Part shown: in pieces, positions 22,270-37,219 of the stretch | Layout: each line of letters opens with the position of its first letter | Numbering within the stretch: the stretch's first letter is position 1 | NCBI RefSeq assembly: GCF_000327385.1 | Contig: NW_008710050.1 | Span: 1,312,676-1,376,675 of the forward strand | DNA from: Lottia gigantea | Taxonomy: Eukaryota; Mollusca; Gastropoda; Lottiidae | DNA length: 64,000 nucleotides | Direction of reading: 5' to 3' | The notes under the pieces: generated by a model | Databases searched by the model: none | Told to the model about the DNA's origin: nothing | What the model saw: only the letters and a program-made list of their open reading frames with translations | Position numbers and translations under genes: made by a program

Positions 22270-24690
22270 GCCTATTTGATGTCTACGGTAAAGATGCTTA
22301 CTGTTTGAAGTCGACTGAAAGCGTTACTATGAAAGACATACCTGACTTTAAAGACAACAGGGTTTTTGCCTCATAGAAAAAAGACCCTAGGTACTGTCCT
22401 GGAATTTTGAATCTCATTTAATCAAATCTTTCCACTTGTCTTGTAGTTGTGTTTTACTTGATCTGGAGTATAATATTAAAATTCAGCATTGTTTTGTTTA
22501 CTTTAATGAATTCCTTTGCAACCAATTTAGCAATTTGCATTAGAAGGCTACAATTCTTGATTATGGAACCGGTCAGTTTTAGTCAGAGAGAATCATTCAC
22601 AATCTGATATTAGTGGCACTTGGTGCGAAAGGTATTTTTTGTTCAAAGATGCCGCTAGCTACCTAATGTTCAAGCCAGCCGCAACCACCAGCCAGCTGAT
22701 ACAACCTCCCAGTCAGCCGAAAATTGGCAAGCTGGCTGACTATCGGGCCTACTCGGGAGTCAGGCGCCGCCGCTGTCAGATAGTACAATAAATTAACATA
22801 ATTTTTTAACCCTTTATAGACTAATCCATATAATCTTATATATATATAAAAAAAATATAGATATAAATATAATTATCAAGAGCACAATAATTCGCCTTTC
22901 ACCTAAACATTGTTGTAAAAACATGAAAGTACTTGTGAATTTTAAATAATTAATGAATTCTCCAGCAATATTAGACTTTTTTTTATTGATATTTGTCTAT
23001 AGTATACTCAAGAAGTTTAACATTTCGATATATATAAATATATTTATGCATATTAGGACCAGACACATGAACAGGAATCGTTCAACCCATTTTAAAAGAG
23101 TTTACATAGTATTTATGTAAGTAACACAATGTAATTCTGGCTTGAAATTTCAATTTCATAAATATTTTTATTCTACTCAAGTATGTTTTGATTATGATAA
23201 GTTGATGACATTTATTATGTAGTGGCTCAACTGGATGAGTAGGATTCGGTTGGGGCCCCTCACTCCCAGGAAAACGATAGTACTTTCAGGATTTTTCAAA
23301 ACGTATCAAAGTCAAGATTGTAATATTTGACCATAAATAAGACGCCTTTTCAAAACAAAAAAAGCTTCAAAGTTTGAAACGCTTTGAAATGGCAGCATAT
23401 TTTATATTCCTCGTCCTAAATTTAATTTTTTTGTGAAAAGATGTGTAATATGTGTTTATCTAATACTATGAGGTTAAAAGTTTATGACTATAGTTTTGAT
23501 ACTTTATGAATAATCCTGGAATGAAAAGTATTCATTCTGGGACCCCTTATAAGTCAATTTAATACCTGTTAATGGAATATTTAAAGATTTTTAGTCTGTA
23601 GTCTGTGGTAACCTTTTAGACACTTATTTAGGTACAATTTTTGTTAATTTTGCATCTGTACTTTTGGATGTTGGGGTCCGTTGCTTGGTTCAACCAGTCC
23701 CAATTGTAGTTAAGTCCCTGTTATTATGTGTTCTCTGCTTACAAAAACGTTGCATCAATGGTTAGCTGTCAACTCCTATAGATGTTACTGTAACACTGTT
23801 TCATTTCTAATAAACTATTTTAATGTGATTTTCTGTTGGGTACCGCAACAGTGGCGTATTATCAGGTGTGTAAGGAGGGGGGTGATTCAAAATCGTGCCA
23901 GCCTCGGTCCTGAAAGAATGGGTTTGAGCGTGATAGCAACATCTGTCTCTATTCCAGTATCCGATAGCTATTTGGACAGATTTCGGCTGGTGTAGAGACA
24001 GAAAAATAAATGCAGATGCAGGGGGTTTTAGATATTTAGATACCTCGGATCTATTATAAATAGATATATCGGGAAAGATGAATATTTTTGTAGTTCAGTC
24101 ATACCACAATTTTCTCTCTACACTATTTATATCACGTCTCCGGTTTCCTCAACATTTTTTGTAACGAAACTGATCTTGCAATGGCCATTTAAAATTGTGT
24201 ACGCAGCCAAAATTTCAAAGGTTCGGTTCGGTTCGGAGAAGGCAAGTAATATATCCGAATGGACAATGGTTTATGGTGTTTAGTTGCAGTATTGGAATTG
24301 GTCGGTTGTCAGAATTTTTTTGTAGCAACGGACCTGAAAGAAAAGTCATCAAAGACATACCATTATTTTTGTATTTATGATGTGTCCACCTTGAAGAGCT
24401 ATTGTAACAATGTAATTGGATTACAAGATTGTGTGTGTATTAGGGGTAGGACTTTGTCAGTATGTTTAATAAACTACAGAAGTTATTCTTGGTACTTGTA
24501 AGATCTAGATACGTCCACAGCGTGCCAGTAATTAATACCTTGATATTCGTCAAGCTTGCCCAACAAACTGTGTAACACCTCCTTCAATCTAACTAGCCAC
24601 TAGTCAAGGAGGTTGTATGATTTCAGATCAACATAACATGACCAACCTTTTCTCTTTGATTTTCACCTGATGACCTCACTATTTTCTTAT
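22270..24690. other. Gene-poor stretch
   Basis: No gene recognised. Short frames (23726-23995, 24195-24501) lack domains or splice support. CAGTGGCGTATTATCAGG at 23851 resembles a hAT-type transposon end, and AGTGGCTCAACTGGATGA at 23221 has a near copy at 7180. Confidence 0.45.
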
Positions 24691-24734
24691 GTAGATGTCA
24701 GGATAAGGTAGAAGCGAGTTTTCTGTCGGGACAA

Positions 24735-27700
24735 AATCAAACTGTAGGATGAAAATAATATTTTGTAGCTTAAATATTACTGTTCCAGTGAATGAATTCA
24801 AATCAAACTGTAGAGTGAAAATAATTTTGTAGCTTAAATATTACTGTTCCAGCGAATGAATTCAAATCAAACTGTAGAGTGAAAATAATTTTGTAGCTTA
24901 AATATTACTGTTCCAGCGAATGAATTTAAATCAAACTGTAGAGTGAAAATAATTTTGTAGCTTAAATATTACTGTTCCAGCGAATGAATTCAAATCAAAC
25001 TGTAGAGTGAAAATAATTTTGAAGCTTAAATATTACTGTTCCAGCGAATGAATTCAAATCAAACTGTAGAGTGAAAATAATTTTGAAGCTTAAATATTAC
25101 TGTTCCAGTGAATGAATTCAAATCAAACTGTAGAGTGAAAATAATTTTGTAGCTTAAATATTACTGTTCCAGCGAATGAATTCAAATCAAACTGTAGAGT
25201 GAAAATAATTTTGTAGCTTAAATATTACTGTTCCAGCGAATGAATTTAAATCAAACTGTAGAGTGAAAATAATTTTGTAGCTTAAATATTACTGTTCCAG
25301 CGAATGAATTCAAATCAAACTGTAGAGTGAAAATAATTTTGTAGCTAAAATATTACTGTTCCAGCGAATGAATTCAAATCAAACTGTAGAGTGAAAATAA
25401 TTTTGTAGCTTAAATATTACTGTTCCAGCGAATGAATTCAAATCAAACTGTAGAGTGAAAATAATTTTGTAGCTTAAATATTACTGTTCCGGTGAATGAA
25501 TTCAAATCAAACTGTAGAGTGAAAATAATTTTGTAGCTTAAATATTACTGTTCCAGCGAATGAATTCAAATCAAACTGTAGAGTGAAAATAATTTTGTAG
25601 CTTAAATATTACTGTTCCAGTGAATGAATTCAAATCAAACTGTAGAGTGAAAATAATTTTGTTGTAGCTTAAATATTACTGTTCCAGTGAATGAATTCAA
25701 ATCAAACTGTAGGATGAAAATAATATTTTGTAGCTTAAATATTACTGTTCCAGTGAATGAATTCAAATCAAACTGTAGGATGAAAATAATATTTTGTAGC
25801 TTAAATATCACTGTTCCAGCGAATGAATTCAAATCAAACTGTAGGATGAAAATAATATTTTGTAGCTTAAATATTACTGTTCCAGTGAATGAATTCAAAT
25901 CAAACTGTAGGATGAAAATAATATTTTGTAGCTTAAATATTACTGTTCCAGTGAATGAATTCAAATCAAACTGTAGGATGAAAATAATATTTTGTAGCTT
26001 AAATATTACTGTTCCAGTGAATGAATTCAAATCAAACTGTAGGATGAAAATAATATTTTGTAGCTTAAATATTACTGTTCCGGTGAATGAATTCAAATCA
26101 AACTGTAGGATGAAAATAATATTTTGTAGCTTAAATATTACTGTTCCAGTGAATGAATTCAAATCAAACTGTAGAGTGAAAATAATTTTGAAGCTTAAAT
26201 ATTACTGTTCCAGCGAATGAATTCAAATCAAACTGTAGAGTGAAAATAATTTTGAAGCTTAAATATTACTGTTCCAGCGAATGAATTCAAATCAAACTGT
26301 AGAGTGAAAATAATTTTGTAGCTTAAATATTACTGTTCCAGTGAATGAATTCAAATCAAACTGTAGAGTGAAAATAATTTTGAAGCTTAAATATTACTGT
26401 TCCAGTGAATGAATTCAAATCAAACTGTAGAGTGAAAATAATTTTGTAGCTTAAATATTACTGTTCCAGTGAATGAATTCAAATCAAACTGTAGAGTGAA
26501 AATAATTTTGTAGCTTAAATATTACTGTTCCAGTGAATGAATTCAAATCAAACTGTAGAGTGAAAATAATTTTGTAGCTTAAATATTACTGTTCCAGCGA
26601 ATGAATTCAAATCAAACTGTAGAGTGAAAATAATTTTGTAGCTTAAATATTACTGTTCCGGTGAATGAATTCAAATCAAACTGTAGAGTGAAAATAATTT
26701 TGTAGCTTAAATATTACTGTTCCAGCGAATGAATTCAAATCAAACTGTAGAGTGAAAATAATTTTGTAGCTTAAATATTACTGTTCCAGTGAATGAATTC
26801 AAATCAAACTGTAGAGTGAAAATAATTTTGTAGCTTAAATATTACTGTTCCGGTGAATGAATTCAAATCAAACTGTAGAGTGAAAATAATTTTGTAGCTT
26901 AAATATTACTGTTCCAGTGAATGAATTCAAATCAAACTGTAGAGTGAAAATAATTTTGTAGCTTAAATATTACTGTTCCAGGGAATGAATTCAAATCAAA
27001 CTGTAGAGTGAAAATAATTTTGAAGCTTAAATATTACTGTTCCAGTGAATGAATTCAAATCAAACTGTAGAGTGAAAATAATTTTGTAGCTTAAATATTA
27101 CTGTTCCAGTGAATGAATTCAAATCAAACTGTAGAGTGAAAATAATTTTGTAGCTTAAATATTACTGTTCCAGTGAATGAATTCAAATCAAACTGTAGAG
27201 TGAAAATAATTTTGTAGCTTAAATATTACTGTTCCAGCGAATGAATTCAAATCAAACTGTAGAGTGAAAATAATTTTGTAGCTTAAATATTACTGTTCCG
27301 GTGAATGAATTCAAATCAAACTGTAGAGTGAAAATAATTTTGTAGCTAAAATATTACTGTTCCAGCGAATGAATTCAAATCAAACTGTAGAGTGAAAATA
27401 ATATTTTGTAGCTTAAATATTACTGTTCCAGTGAATGAATTCAAATCAAACTGTAGAGTGAAAATAATTTTGTAGCTTAAATATTACTGTTCCAGCGAAT
27501 GAATTCAAATCAAACTGTAGAGTGAAAATAATTTTGTAGCTTAAATATTACTGTTCCAGCGAATGAATTTAAATCAAACTGTAGAGTGAAAATAATTTTG
27601 TAGCTTAAATATTACTGTTCCAGCGAATGAATTCAAATCAAACTGTAGAGTGAAAATAATTTTGTAGCTAAAATATTACTGTTCCAGCGAATGAATTCAA

Positions 27701-28135
27701 ATCAAACTGTAGAGTGAAAATAATTTTGAAGCTTAAATATTACTGTTCCAGTGAATGAATTCAAATCAAACTGTAGAGTGAAAATAATTTTGTAGCTTAA
27801 ATATTACTGTTCCGGTGAATGAATTCAAATCAAACTGTAGAGTGAAAATAATTTTGAAGCTTAAATATTACTGTTCCAGCGAATGAATTCAAATCAAACT
27901 GTAGAGTGAAAATAATTTTGTAGCTTAAATATTACTGTTCCAGCGAATGAATTCAAATCAAACTGTAGAGTGAAAATAATTTTGAAGCTTAAATATTACT
28001 GTTCCAGCGAATGAATTTAAATCAAACTGTAGAGTGAAAATAATTTTGTAGCTTAAATATTACTGTTCCAGCGAATGAATTCAAATCAAGCTGTAGAGTG
28101 AAAATAATTTTGTAGCTTAAATATTACTGTTCCAG
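24735..28135. repeat. 64/66-bp satellite, ~53 copies
   Basis: A 3.4-kb tandem array. The common unit is 64 bp (GAATGAATTCAAATCAAACT, GTAGAGTGAAAATAATTTTG, TAGCTTAAATATTACTGTTC). A block at about 25690-26160, and the first unit, have a 66-bp version with AGGATG and AATATTTTG. In that block the length is divisible by three, which opens frames on both strands (177 and 175 codons). TGAAGCTT variants at 26381 and 27021 are exactly 640 bases (ten units) apart within matching variant strings, so ten-unit blocks were duplicated. Every unit has GAATTC unless mutated to GAATTT. Confidence 0.96.
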
Positions 28136-28222
28136 CCAAGGAATTTTTCAGGAAGAACTCACGAGCAGACAAATGTCGGACATTGCTATGAAAGCTTACG
28201 TTGATCAACATTTATTCCTATA

Positions 28223-28381
28223 AATGTCCAAATTGGACGCCTCATGTTAGCAGCTCTAAAGTCAGTTGGTAAAAGCGAACGTTCGTTCAGCCGTCTAAAA
28301 CTTCAGAAAAGTCTTTTGAGAAGTCCTACTGGTGACGAACGCTTAGATGACTTGATGCTATTGGTTCCAAGGACTCTATGA
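28223..28381 (+). mobile_element. hAT transposase C-terminal fragment
   Basis: A 52-codon stretch ending at TGA contains GKSERSFSRLKLQKSLLRS and DERLDDLMLL. This matches the hAT dimerisation region (ERSFSxLK...LRSxxxxERLxxLxLL). The rest of the transposase is absent. It directly abuts the 64-bp satellite. Confidence 0.8.
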
Positions 28382-28389
28382 CTCAGCTT

Positions 28390-30850
28390 GTTTGGCTACT
28401 GAGAGTTTTTTGGAGCAACAATTTAATCACAGAACTATAGCCATCTGCTAATGTATTACAAATGAATGGCATTCATCTCACAATGTACGATAGTTGGTAG
28501 CCTACTGCTGGTACATGCTGCTACAGAAAAAAATCATGGAGTTATTCGCTGTTTTCAACTACAGTATGAGATAGCTGGCGTACTTAGTCGTATTGTAAAC
28601 ACAACGGACATTACCTAGTACATGTACACCAAGTATTATCACAGTTGTTTCATTGCATTCTAAGTGCGCAAAAGGAGTAATATCTTGGACTTTTGGACTC
28701 TACGCCTTATCACTTACATTTTGATTTAGAAATTGAAACAGAATTTGAATTAATTGGACAATTTGAATTATTTAAAGAATAGGTGACTATACATATCCTT
28801 ATTAACAGAGGATGTAGACTTAAGAAACTTGATGAGCAGATAAGTAGACTCTTGTTGATTTATTGCAAGATTAAAAAATTCAAGCATTGTTGCAATCTGC
28901 ACGAAATGGGCTACTTTTGGTCTGGATTTTTCAAAAACGATTCCTACCTTTTGTTATGATAATTAATATGCAGGGCTGTTCAAGTGTCAAGTCGTTTTTT
29001 CTCTTGTTAAAAATTTATATATTTGTCTCTTCCACCCACCTGTATATTAAATATAAGAAAATTTAATCCCGAGAATTACACCTTTAAAAAACAAACACAC
29101 GTAATTTCTCTATCGCCCTATACCAATCTTCCTTGTATCTAATGCATTGACAGCGTAGTGGGGGGGGGGGGGGGGGCATTTTCACCTTAAAAAAATGGTT
29201 TGTATCCCCCCAATTAGATCTCCATTTTATTTCTAACAAATTCACATATATGATTTGTGAAGTTTTACTCAAAACATGTGTCAGAATGCACCAACTGAAT
29301 TCTTTTGTCAAAGCTTTCTTTTCTATGGGGTGAACCTTCTCGGACGTTTTATGAGAGGTTTGTGCCTATGCTACCGCTACCCCAACAGTAAACCCCATTC
29401 GGTCAATCGATCTCTTATTGTACCCCAAGTTCCGGTAGACTTGCACCATCACTCTTCTTCAATGAGTCATCCAGGTCGAGCTTTTGACATTTTTTCACAA
29501 GGTTGGTAAGTAGGGGTGCAGTTTGGAATAGTTATATTTTGATGATTTAGCTAGCTGAAGTATCACCTGTCTTTAGAGACGATGTCGTTGAAGACTATTT
29601 ATATCAAAGTTAAGTTTATAAATAAATAGACGCATGTCAGGTTGCTCTAGCTGTTAGGGAGGAAACCTGGTAAAAAATTTACATAGGAATATTTCATTTC
29701 AAATACATAAATATGTAGGCGCTCCCCTTTTAATATTGGTAGAGTCACGGCAAGCTACATCAGGCAGATTAAACATAAGCTATTAATCGCGACGACCTTA
29801 TGGCGCGGTTAACAAATACCTCAAAATCTTTCACGTAAACACTGAAAAATCTTCAGTTCATCAACTTGATGCAGCAATAAGAAAACTTGCCCATACAAAA
29901 GGTTGGCTTGAAAGAATATTCTCAAATATTAAAATTAAGTTCGAGTTGGGACAAAATGCAAAGACGTGATAAAGAGTAATCGCCCTTGAAATCCAAGTTC
30001 GGTCTGCTATGAGTTATCATTAGCGCATTTTGTCTATAATATCATTCCATATAATTTACAACAGACAAGAAGAAAATAACGAGCTGTCTTATCACGTGGT
30101 GCGAAACAACTAATAGGCATTGTGTTTATATTTTTATTTTCAGTTTAAGTAGTTTTAAATTTCATGACACATTTAAATAACAAAAACTGATATTCAATTA
30201 TATTTTATTGTCAATTGAAGCCGTAACCATACTTTTAATTACATTGTCACCAATAGTTGTTATCTCTGATATAATAATACTGGCAGTGTTTGCATGTTAT
30301 TAACGCCCTGTCCAATTATTCGTTGCCGAAACACCTATTTAGCATAGTCTTTCTCAAGTTCCAATAGTTTCAGATTTCATGACACACTGACATAACATAC
30401 AGTTGATATTTGACTTTATTTTATTATTTTAATGAACAGAAACGATGAGACATACGTGTATTTACCCTTCCCTGTTCGCCATATAATTATTGTATAAAAT
30501 TCATAAAGTATGTGAGTTTTGTTGATTAAACAATTGCTTATTTAATTCTATAACTCGCCTTTTAAAACTTCACATTATTCTGTTTCTATAGAAACATACT
30601 AGTCCTTTTTACACAAACCCCGCCAATTATATCTAAATAAATAAAATACGTCACACGTCAAACTTCTTCACTTTCACTCCAATATACAGAATGTTACAAA
30701 GGAACTCCCAATATACATTGCGCTGGGATACCCGGTCTTAATTCACCAATAGGAGAAGCTGTTGCGTCAGGTGTAAATGGAATCTATGCGCGTGATTTTA
30801 ATTCTTTCTGTAACGTGATTATAACTGCGCAGGTGCGCAACTCTGATATG
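28390..30850. other. Intergenic stretch before the VWA-EGF gene
   Basis: No gene recognised. It holds a poly-G run at about 29160-29177 and a copy of the dispersed ~250-bp repeat at about 29195-29520. Confidence 0.5.
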
Positions 30851-30873
30851 TAAAACTCCACCCTAGTTGGAAG

Positions 30874-31023
30874 TATATAAAAAGATACCGACTCGTTCTT
30901 GGATTAATCCGTGCAAGTTTCAAAACACTTACTTTCGATTTACAACATTTTTACGGATTGGCATTTTAAACCTATTAGTAACAACGGATCAAGTTTAATA
31001 GCAACAAAGAACTCAACAAAAAG
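30874..31023 (+). promoter_or_regulatory. TATA promoter and non-coding first exon, likely of the VWA-EGF gene
   Basis: AGTATATAAAAAG at about 30872-30884 is a good TATA box. About 30 bases on, the expected start near 30905 opens a ~119-base leader without any ATG. The leader ends in AAG followed by the donor GTATGT at 31024. The next good acceptor that leads into a start codon is CTCTTTCAG at 41471-41479. Linking the two across ~10.5 kb is inference; another gene's leader is possible. Confidence 0.5.
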
Positions 31024-34000
31024 GTATGTAACCATTCTTAAATCTTTGTGGTGCTGTGGATTTTGAATATGCTCTTCCATTTTCGTTTAAGTATATTGGA
31101 TATGTACCCTGTACATAACGATAGTGTCCCGTACAGGGGGGCATTAGATCCATTCTTCCAAAACCACTTCTATAATCGACGACACATAATCCAGATAAGG
31201 CGGTGATAATATATAACATTGTTTGTGATTGCAAGGGGTAAGACAGAAAAAAAACCTTTCTCATGATTGACTAGAAAGTCGTTTAACAATAGAAATCGTC
31301 TCTTCATGAATTAAATGAAACAGAAGACTGTCGATATAGCCGATACAAAGATAATGTTTTGAGAAAGGGTCAATCATGGAACGATTAACTGAGAAGAAGC
31401 AGGATCGATTACAACAGAAAACTCTTTTCCAATGCATCAATAGAAGTAACATGTATATCTTGTGATATATTTCCATTAAATAATATAAAGTCTTGATATC
31501 TATAATATATAAGAGTATAGTAGTAATTGATAGTATTCTGTGACACACGAAACGACTGTACATACATACTGTCATACTGAAATACTTTTAACATTTACAA
31601 ATAACAGTGTCAATTAAAACCTGTATAAATAGCACAGTCAGCTAAACATGTTAATAAAACACCACCACCACTATAGTAGATACTACTGCATTGTAACTTT
31701 GTCGAAACTGTGAAATTATCAAAACTTAGAAACTACCGCATTGGGTCTTCCATGCCCTTTAAGAACTATTGAATTTGTAGTATCACCAGCGCAGTCAGAA
31801 AAACATTGCTGGTACTGATGAAGCTACTGTATGTTTCTGTATCATCGAAACTATCAAACTATAGTATTACTACATAAACCATCTCAATGTGATCTTTTTT
31901 AATCAACCACACCATGGATATTTTAATATCACTAACACTGTCAACGAAATATGTGTTTTAAACATTAATTGCAGAATTAATCGTAATTCACCATAGCCGA
32001 TATAACTTTCGCATGCATGATCTTTATAACAACGGTATTTTGGGGTGAAATTGTGGGTTAATCTTCAACAATTTTAGCGTTTGAACAAAGCGAACAGAGG
32101 TTTTGATCAATCTAGGTCTTTGATGTAAATTTCAAAAGAAATGAATTTCGATTTTTTATAACTCTAATTGTCTTGTTATCATTTACTAATAATTTCCGTA
32201 TATTTCTCATGGAATTAACCTTTTCTTATTAAATATTTACCATTATTACATTCAAATCCCGGGACAACCCAAGTTATTAGGTGCTATCTGGAAGTGTTAT
32301 AAAATATTTGACGATGTTGACCCAAGTACTAAAGGTATTTGACCAATGGCCTGGGGCTAAAACTTGGACTAACAAAAAACTGAAGTGAGAACTATTAGGG
32401 AATAAGTTTTGTCAATATCATTGAGATAGTGTTTATTGAAGAGTTAAATTCAACTTGACATTTCGCTTTACGATATTCTGGTTATTTTTCATAAATGTGT
32501 TCCTTTCAAAAATATCATAGTTAATTTTTATGCTCATCGGACAAATTGAAGAAAAAGTTCGTAGATTAAGATGAAAGATTAAGATAAAAATTATTCGATT
32601 ATTGAAATTGGTAATCATTCATTACTTTTTACATTCCAAACATAGATATTCACTATCTGATAGGTTTTATGGTGTTGAAATCTGTAAAAGGCAAATTAAT
32701 CAAATCTACCAGGTCTTTACATTACGTTGCTGTAAATAAAGGCAATGGACGAATGATACTTTACAATTATACATGATTTTGCCATTTCCTTACAAAGATT
32801 GAGGTACCGACAACAGATTATAAATTTATTGGATTTGATGTTAAAAATTTCAGCTTGTATCATTCGCTTGTTTCTATAATTTTTGTGTCTTTTAATTCGG
32901 CGATTTATTTAGTCAACATCCAAATAAACCGACATGTATACTTTTGAAGCTAACTAAAACAAAGTTACTAGTAAAATTGCGATTGAAACAAAATAAACAA
33001 AGGTATTGTATCAACAACAAATAACGGATTTATTTTACTACGTATGTAAAATTTATTGATTGATATCGATTGATTTCAGGTCCTTTAAATGCCAGATATC
33101 ATTAACGTCTAACACTTAATAAAGTAAAGTCAAGTTAACCCTCTCAAAAATATCGGGCGATATTGATGACTATACGACAAGCAAATTATTATAATGGAAA
33201 ATATTGCGGACTGCAGAGTAAGCATCGAATGAAAATATCTGCAATCATATAAGTTGAAGACGATGTAAAAAAAGATTTACACAAATACAAAAATATAACA
33301 CAGTATTACTATATAATGTCTAACCCGCTTTTCTAACCGCAAACGTAATTTTCTTTTCAAATCATCTTAAAAATTAAAACTGTTTTCCGTCTACTCATTC
33401 TTAACAAAGGTACAGAAATTATACAACAAGGGAGAGTGTATCACCCCTCAGAATATAATAAACACATTTTTTAAAGTTGAGTCGTCATTTCTTTTTATTT
33501 AAGACATTGTCCACAATGAGAGTTGTACAATTTGATTCAGTAGTTATATAAGGTCATTTTGTATTTGTCAGCAATTGTTCAAAAAGAAAAAAGAAAGAAA
33601 CAACTATATTTTACAAGGATAATAACTTAAGTTCACAGTTACGGATCCATTCTTCCAACTGGTCCTTGGCCAAACTTTTTGATATTGATCTCTGCTGGAT
33701 TATCCGTACCCATTTACAGCTGAGTCGACTGGAATTATGAGGGACGATATAGAATAATATATAAAAGTTTGTATCACGGCGTTGGTAATATTTCAAAACA
33801 ATTATGATTAACTATTTAAAGTGGCGAGTTGACAATCCCAGTTGGACAGGGACTGCTAGAATTGTAAAATAATTTACTTAGATTGTAAATTCTCAAGACT
33901 TTTCATTTTTGAAATAAATTTTCAATTCGACAATAAACTAAAAAAAATCATGGAAGTGTAATTTTAGAATATAAAATCTAAATATTATTCAACCAAACAT

Positions 34001-36995
34001 GAAAAAAATAATTATTAAATAGAATTATTTAGAATTATTCCAATTTCGCAATTCTTTGGTGTTTAAAATCAATTATGACCTGTCTATCTTGTATTAATTA
34101 TATTGAAACTGTAAAGAAAACTATATTGACACTTTATAGATTAAAAGGTTTTATTTAGTCAATATGTTTTATCATTTTCCAATAAAGTTCAATGGAACAA
34201 GTCTACGATTAGGGTGTATTACTCTTTAAAAACTGTATAGCAGGTAACAGTCTAGAATTATGAATTAATAGATGAAAGTTTAAACAGATTTTCGTAGTTT
34301 TGACAATAAGAAATATTTCGCCTATCATCACTTTTAATGTAAATGAATTGGAAACAGTCGCGATCTGTGTACTCAGAGCAAGAACTATTTAAATAATTTA
34401 AAGAGAAGGTCATGTCTTAAGGAAATTGTCATTTAAAATTATAAAAGAGTTGCACATAACAGCCTATTATCAATTCAAAATTCTACGGTTTTTCTTATTT
34501 GAAAAGTAAATTTGCATAATCCCAAAGTATTATTAAATTCAATGTCGAGTATATTTGAACAATATCTTTATATTCCTCTCGATATGAAGTAAGGAAAAGA
34601 CTTATACGAAGTTATTCATATAAGAAATAGGAATTTTCAAAAGATGTATATTATAGAAAGGGAGTTTTCCTCCCTGTGTCATCTTTGGGCGGATTTCATA
34701 AAACAAGTAAAAAGCAAACACTTAGCGATTCTACTATACTCAACTTACATAGCACTTGCATATAGAAACAACATATAACTTCAATTCATTATCCGGTCTT
34801 CTATTTACCGGCATGTAACGAATATCCTTGAAAACAGGTTTTACTGCACCAGCGTCTAAACTTTATGTAAATGACAGAACGATGAGATGCTGTGCAGTGT
34901 TGAAGCAGGACAAATATTGTTCTAGTGGAGATGAGATGAGTAGATTATGCAGATTACTGTAAGTAATAACAAGAATCTGAAGAGTTTGTCTTCCATAATC
35001 AGTAATGCTTAACCAAGGGATAAGGAGTAACTTATCTTACTTTGTAGCCATCCAAATCTTAATTTCAAATTCATAGCCTTTTAATCTTCCATAATTAGCA
35101 TTACACACCCAGTTCCTATGAATAATTCAATTCATTAAAAGGAGTATTCTAACGTATGCCAGTACTCATCCAAACCTTAACTAAGGTTAAGAATTGAGTC
35201 GAAAATATGTAACAAAAACAACTGCAAGCTTTGGTCAGAACATTCTACAAGGAGGCTATCTTGACACTCAAAGGCGTAGCAAGACGTGCTGAAAGTCGTG
35301 TCTGAGTGTCTGTAACGACCTGATGCCTTTCTGAGCGAGCAAGTACAGGCTGTCACTCGTTTGGAACTTGAGAATATTCAGTACTTGAAGTTAGGCAAGA
35401 TGCCCGGGAACATATTATAACGTATTGGCGATAACGTTTAGGAAAGTGTGTATTAATGTGTATTTGTATTAATATTGATTTGTGAGTGCGGACCTGAACG
35501 TAAGCACCAATATAAAATCTTGACTTTATGATACAAAGAAATTACCGTAGAGTTTAAATAAAGCCTGAGTTATCGTTATTTTCTTCTGTAAACTTGAGCA
35601 AACAGTCGAGGTGTGAAGGAGGCTTGACCCCAATTTCTTTACTCATCTCAAAACACATTATTTATCCCGTTTCACTGCAATGGTCTCCTTAGAATTGATT
35701 TCCTTTGAACTGACAATCTCATTTTCACTTTTCTAGTGCAATGAAACCCGTTCAGAGACGATAAATCTCTTTTTAGATGATACAGGTTGAACATACATCA
35801 GGGGGAACGGCACTGTGAGTAAGCTGTAGGATGAGGGGAAGTTTGGATGGCAGGAGAACTGAGAGATTCTTTCACTCTGGCTTTTATATCGTACGAGAAG
35901 CATTATACGATGTCAGTAGAATGTGTATCAAATCTATGGTATATAACTTGTTAAATAAATGAGATATTGACTAACTAAATTAACAAGAAAATAACAGTGG
36001 CATAAATTTCAACTGGATTTCATTCATGACATTTCCTGTCACTGTGGCATGTTTACTAATTTACTTTACGCTCATCTCAATTTCAAATAGACTTATTTTA
36101 AACTTTTCATTTCGTTACATTATCCTTTGCTTATATACAAGGACTCTATTTCGTTTTAGGTTAAGATAAAAGATACAATCCAGAATTTTGCGTATTCAGT
36201 CGCTCACTTTCTTCGTTTTTTTTCGTTTTTTCTTACCTATTTCGCCCTCTAGTGACAAGAAAACTGTTTTTATGGCGACTAATTACCAATAGGGTGTCAA
36301 AGATTAGCCAACATTCACGTTTTTTCAGACGCAGTTCTAAGATAAACAGATAAAAGTAAACTAAGGTTGGGTTTTTCGTTCCTTTCTCTTAGTTTAAGGA
36401 ATGGCATAATTAATTACTTCATCGTCTTTAGGCGGGAAAATCGTGACGTCATGACAGAAGTGGCTGTGTACATATACAAACCGAACCTTGAAACAATAAA
36501 ATTAGGAAACGAAGAGGACCTGAATTCAAACATTTACATTCTGTGTGTCTTTAATTTCAATGTTGATCACGCCTTGTGTTAATTACTATTTCCTTTGCAA
36601 AATAACATGTTTATACGAGTTGTCGTTCTTTAAATATCCGGGTTACTTTACCCATCACGATATGGGTATTAAAGGAATGCATTGGGATATCATTCATATA
36701 ACAATGAATCATTCATCAGATTCCTTTTTACTTCTCACATTTTCTGCCTGAAAGCTGCTTAAAATGAAGAAATTGATGTAGTTCTTTTGGAACGATATTT
36801 GCATAATTCCCTATGAGGTATATATTGATGCATCCATATACACGCGACATCATAAATACCGGTAATCCGGAAGGCAGTTAGAAGAACTCAAAATTACTAT
36901 AGAATTTGATAATTGGTTCCCAATCACAGCCGTGCGGAACCGGAAACCGGAGCACCGGATTAGTAAATAGTAAATATTCCGTTCCCAGTAAAAAG

Positions 36996-37052
36996 CGTGC
37001 GGATATCGGGGTTTCCGGATTATCGGCAACCGGATAAACGCGGCTCCACTAT
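36996..37052 (-). mobile_element. Possible pogo/Tigger-like terminal sequence
   Basis: Read inverted, the end begins AGTGGAGCCGCGTTTATCCG and continues with GGTTGCCGATAATCCGG. This resembles pogo/Tigger termini (CAGT-GA-CC-CGTTTATCCGG). Related CCGG-rich sequence (AATACCGGTAATCCGGA) lies about 130 bases to the left. No transposase is seen. Confidence 0.4.
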
Positions 37053-37219
37053 ACCCATAGTTTAGGAGTTCTTTTTACACTTCGTCTTATTTATGTATTC
37101 GGGATATTTGATCTCAATATTTCTTTATATTTAGTTGTAGTGTATCGAGGTTTCTTATAAATATTAAGCAGTCTATGTATTCAATTAGGTTTCACTCGTT
37201 TTCAATATCTAAACACAAT

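Noticed and set aside
25635-26220. Open frames of about 175 codons on both strands in the 66-bp block
   Set aside because: Explained by unit length divisible by three; the frames end where 64-bp units resume.
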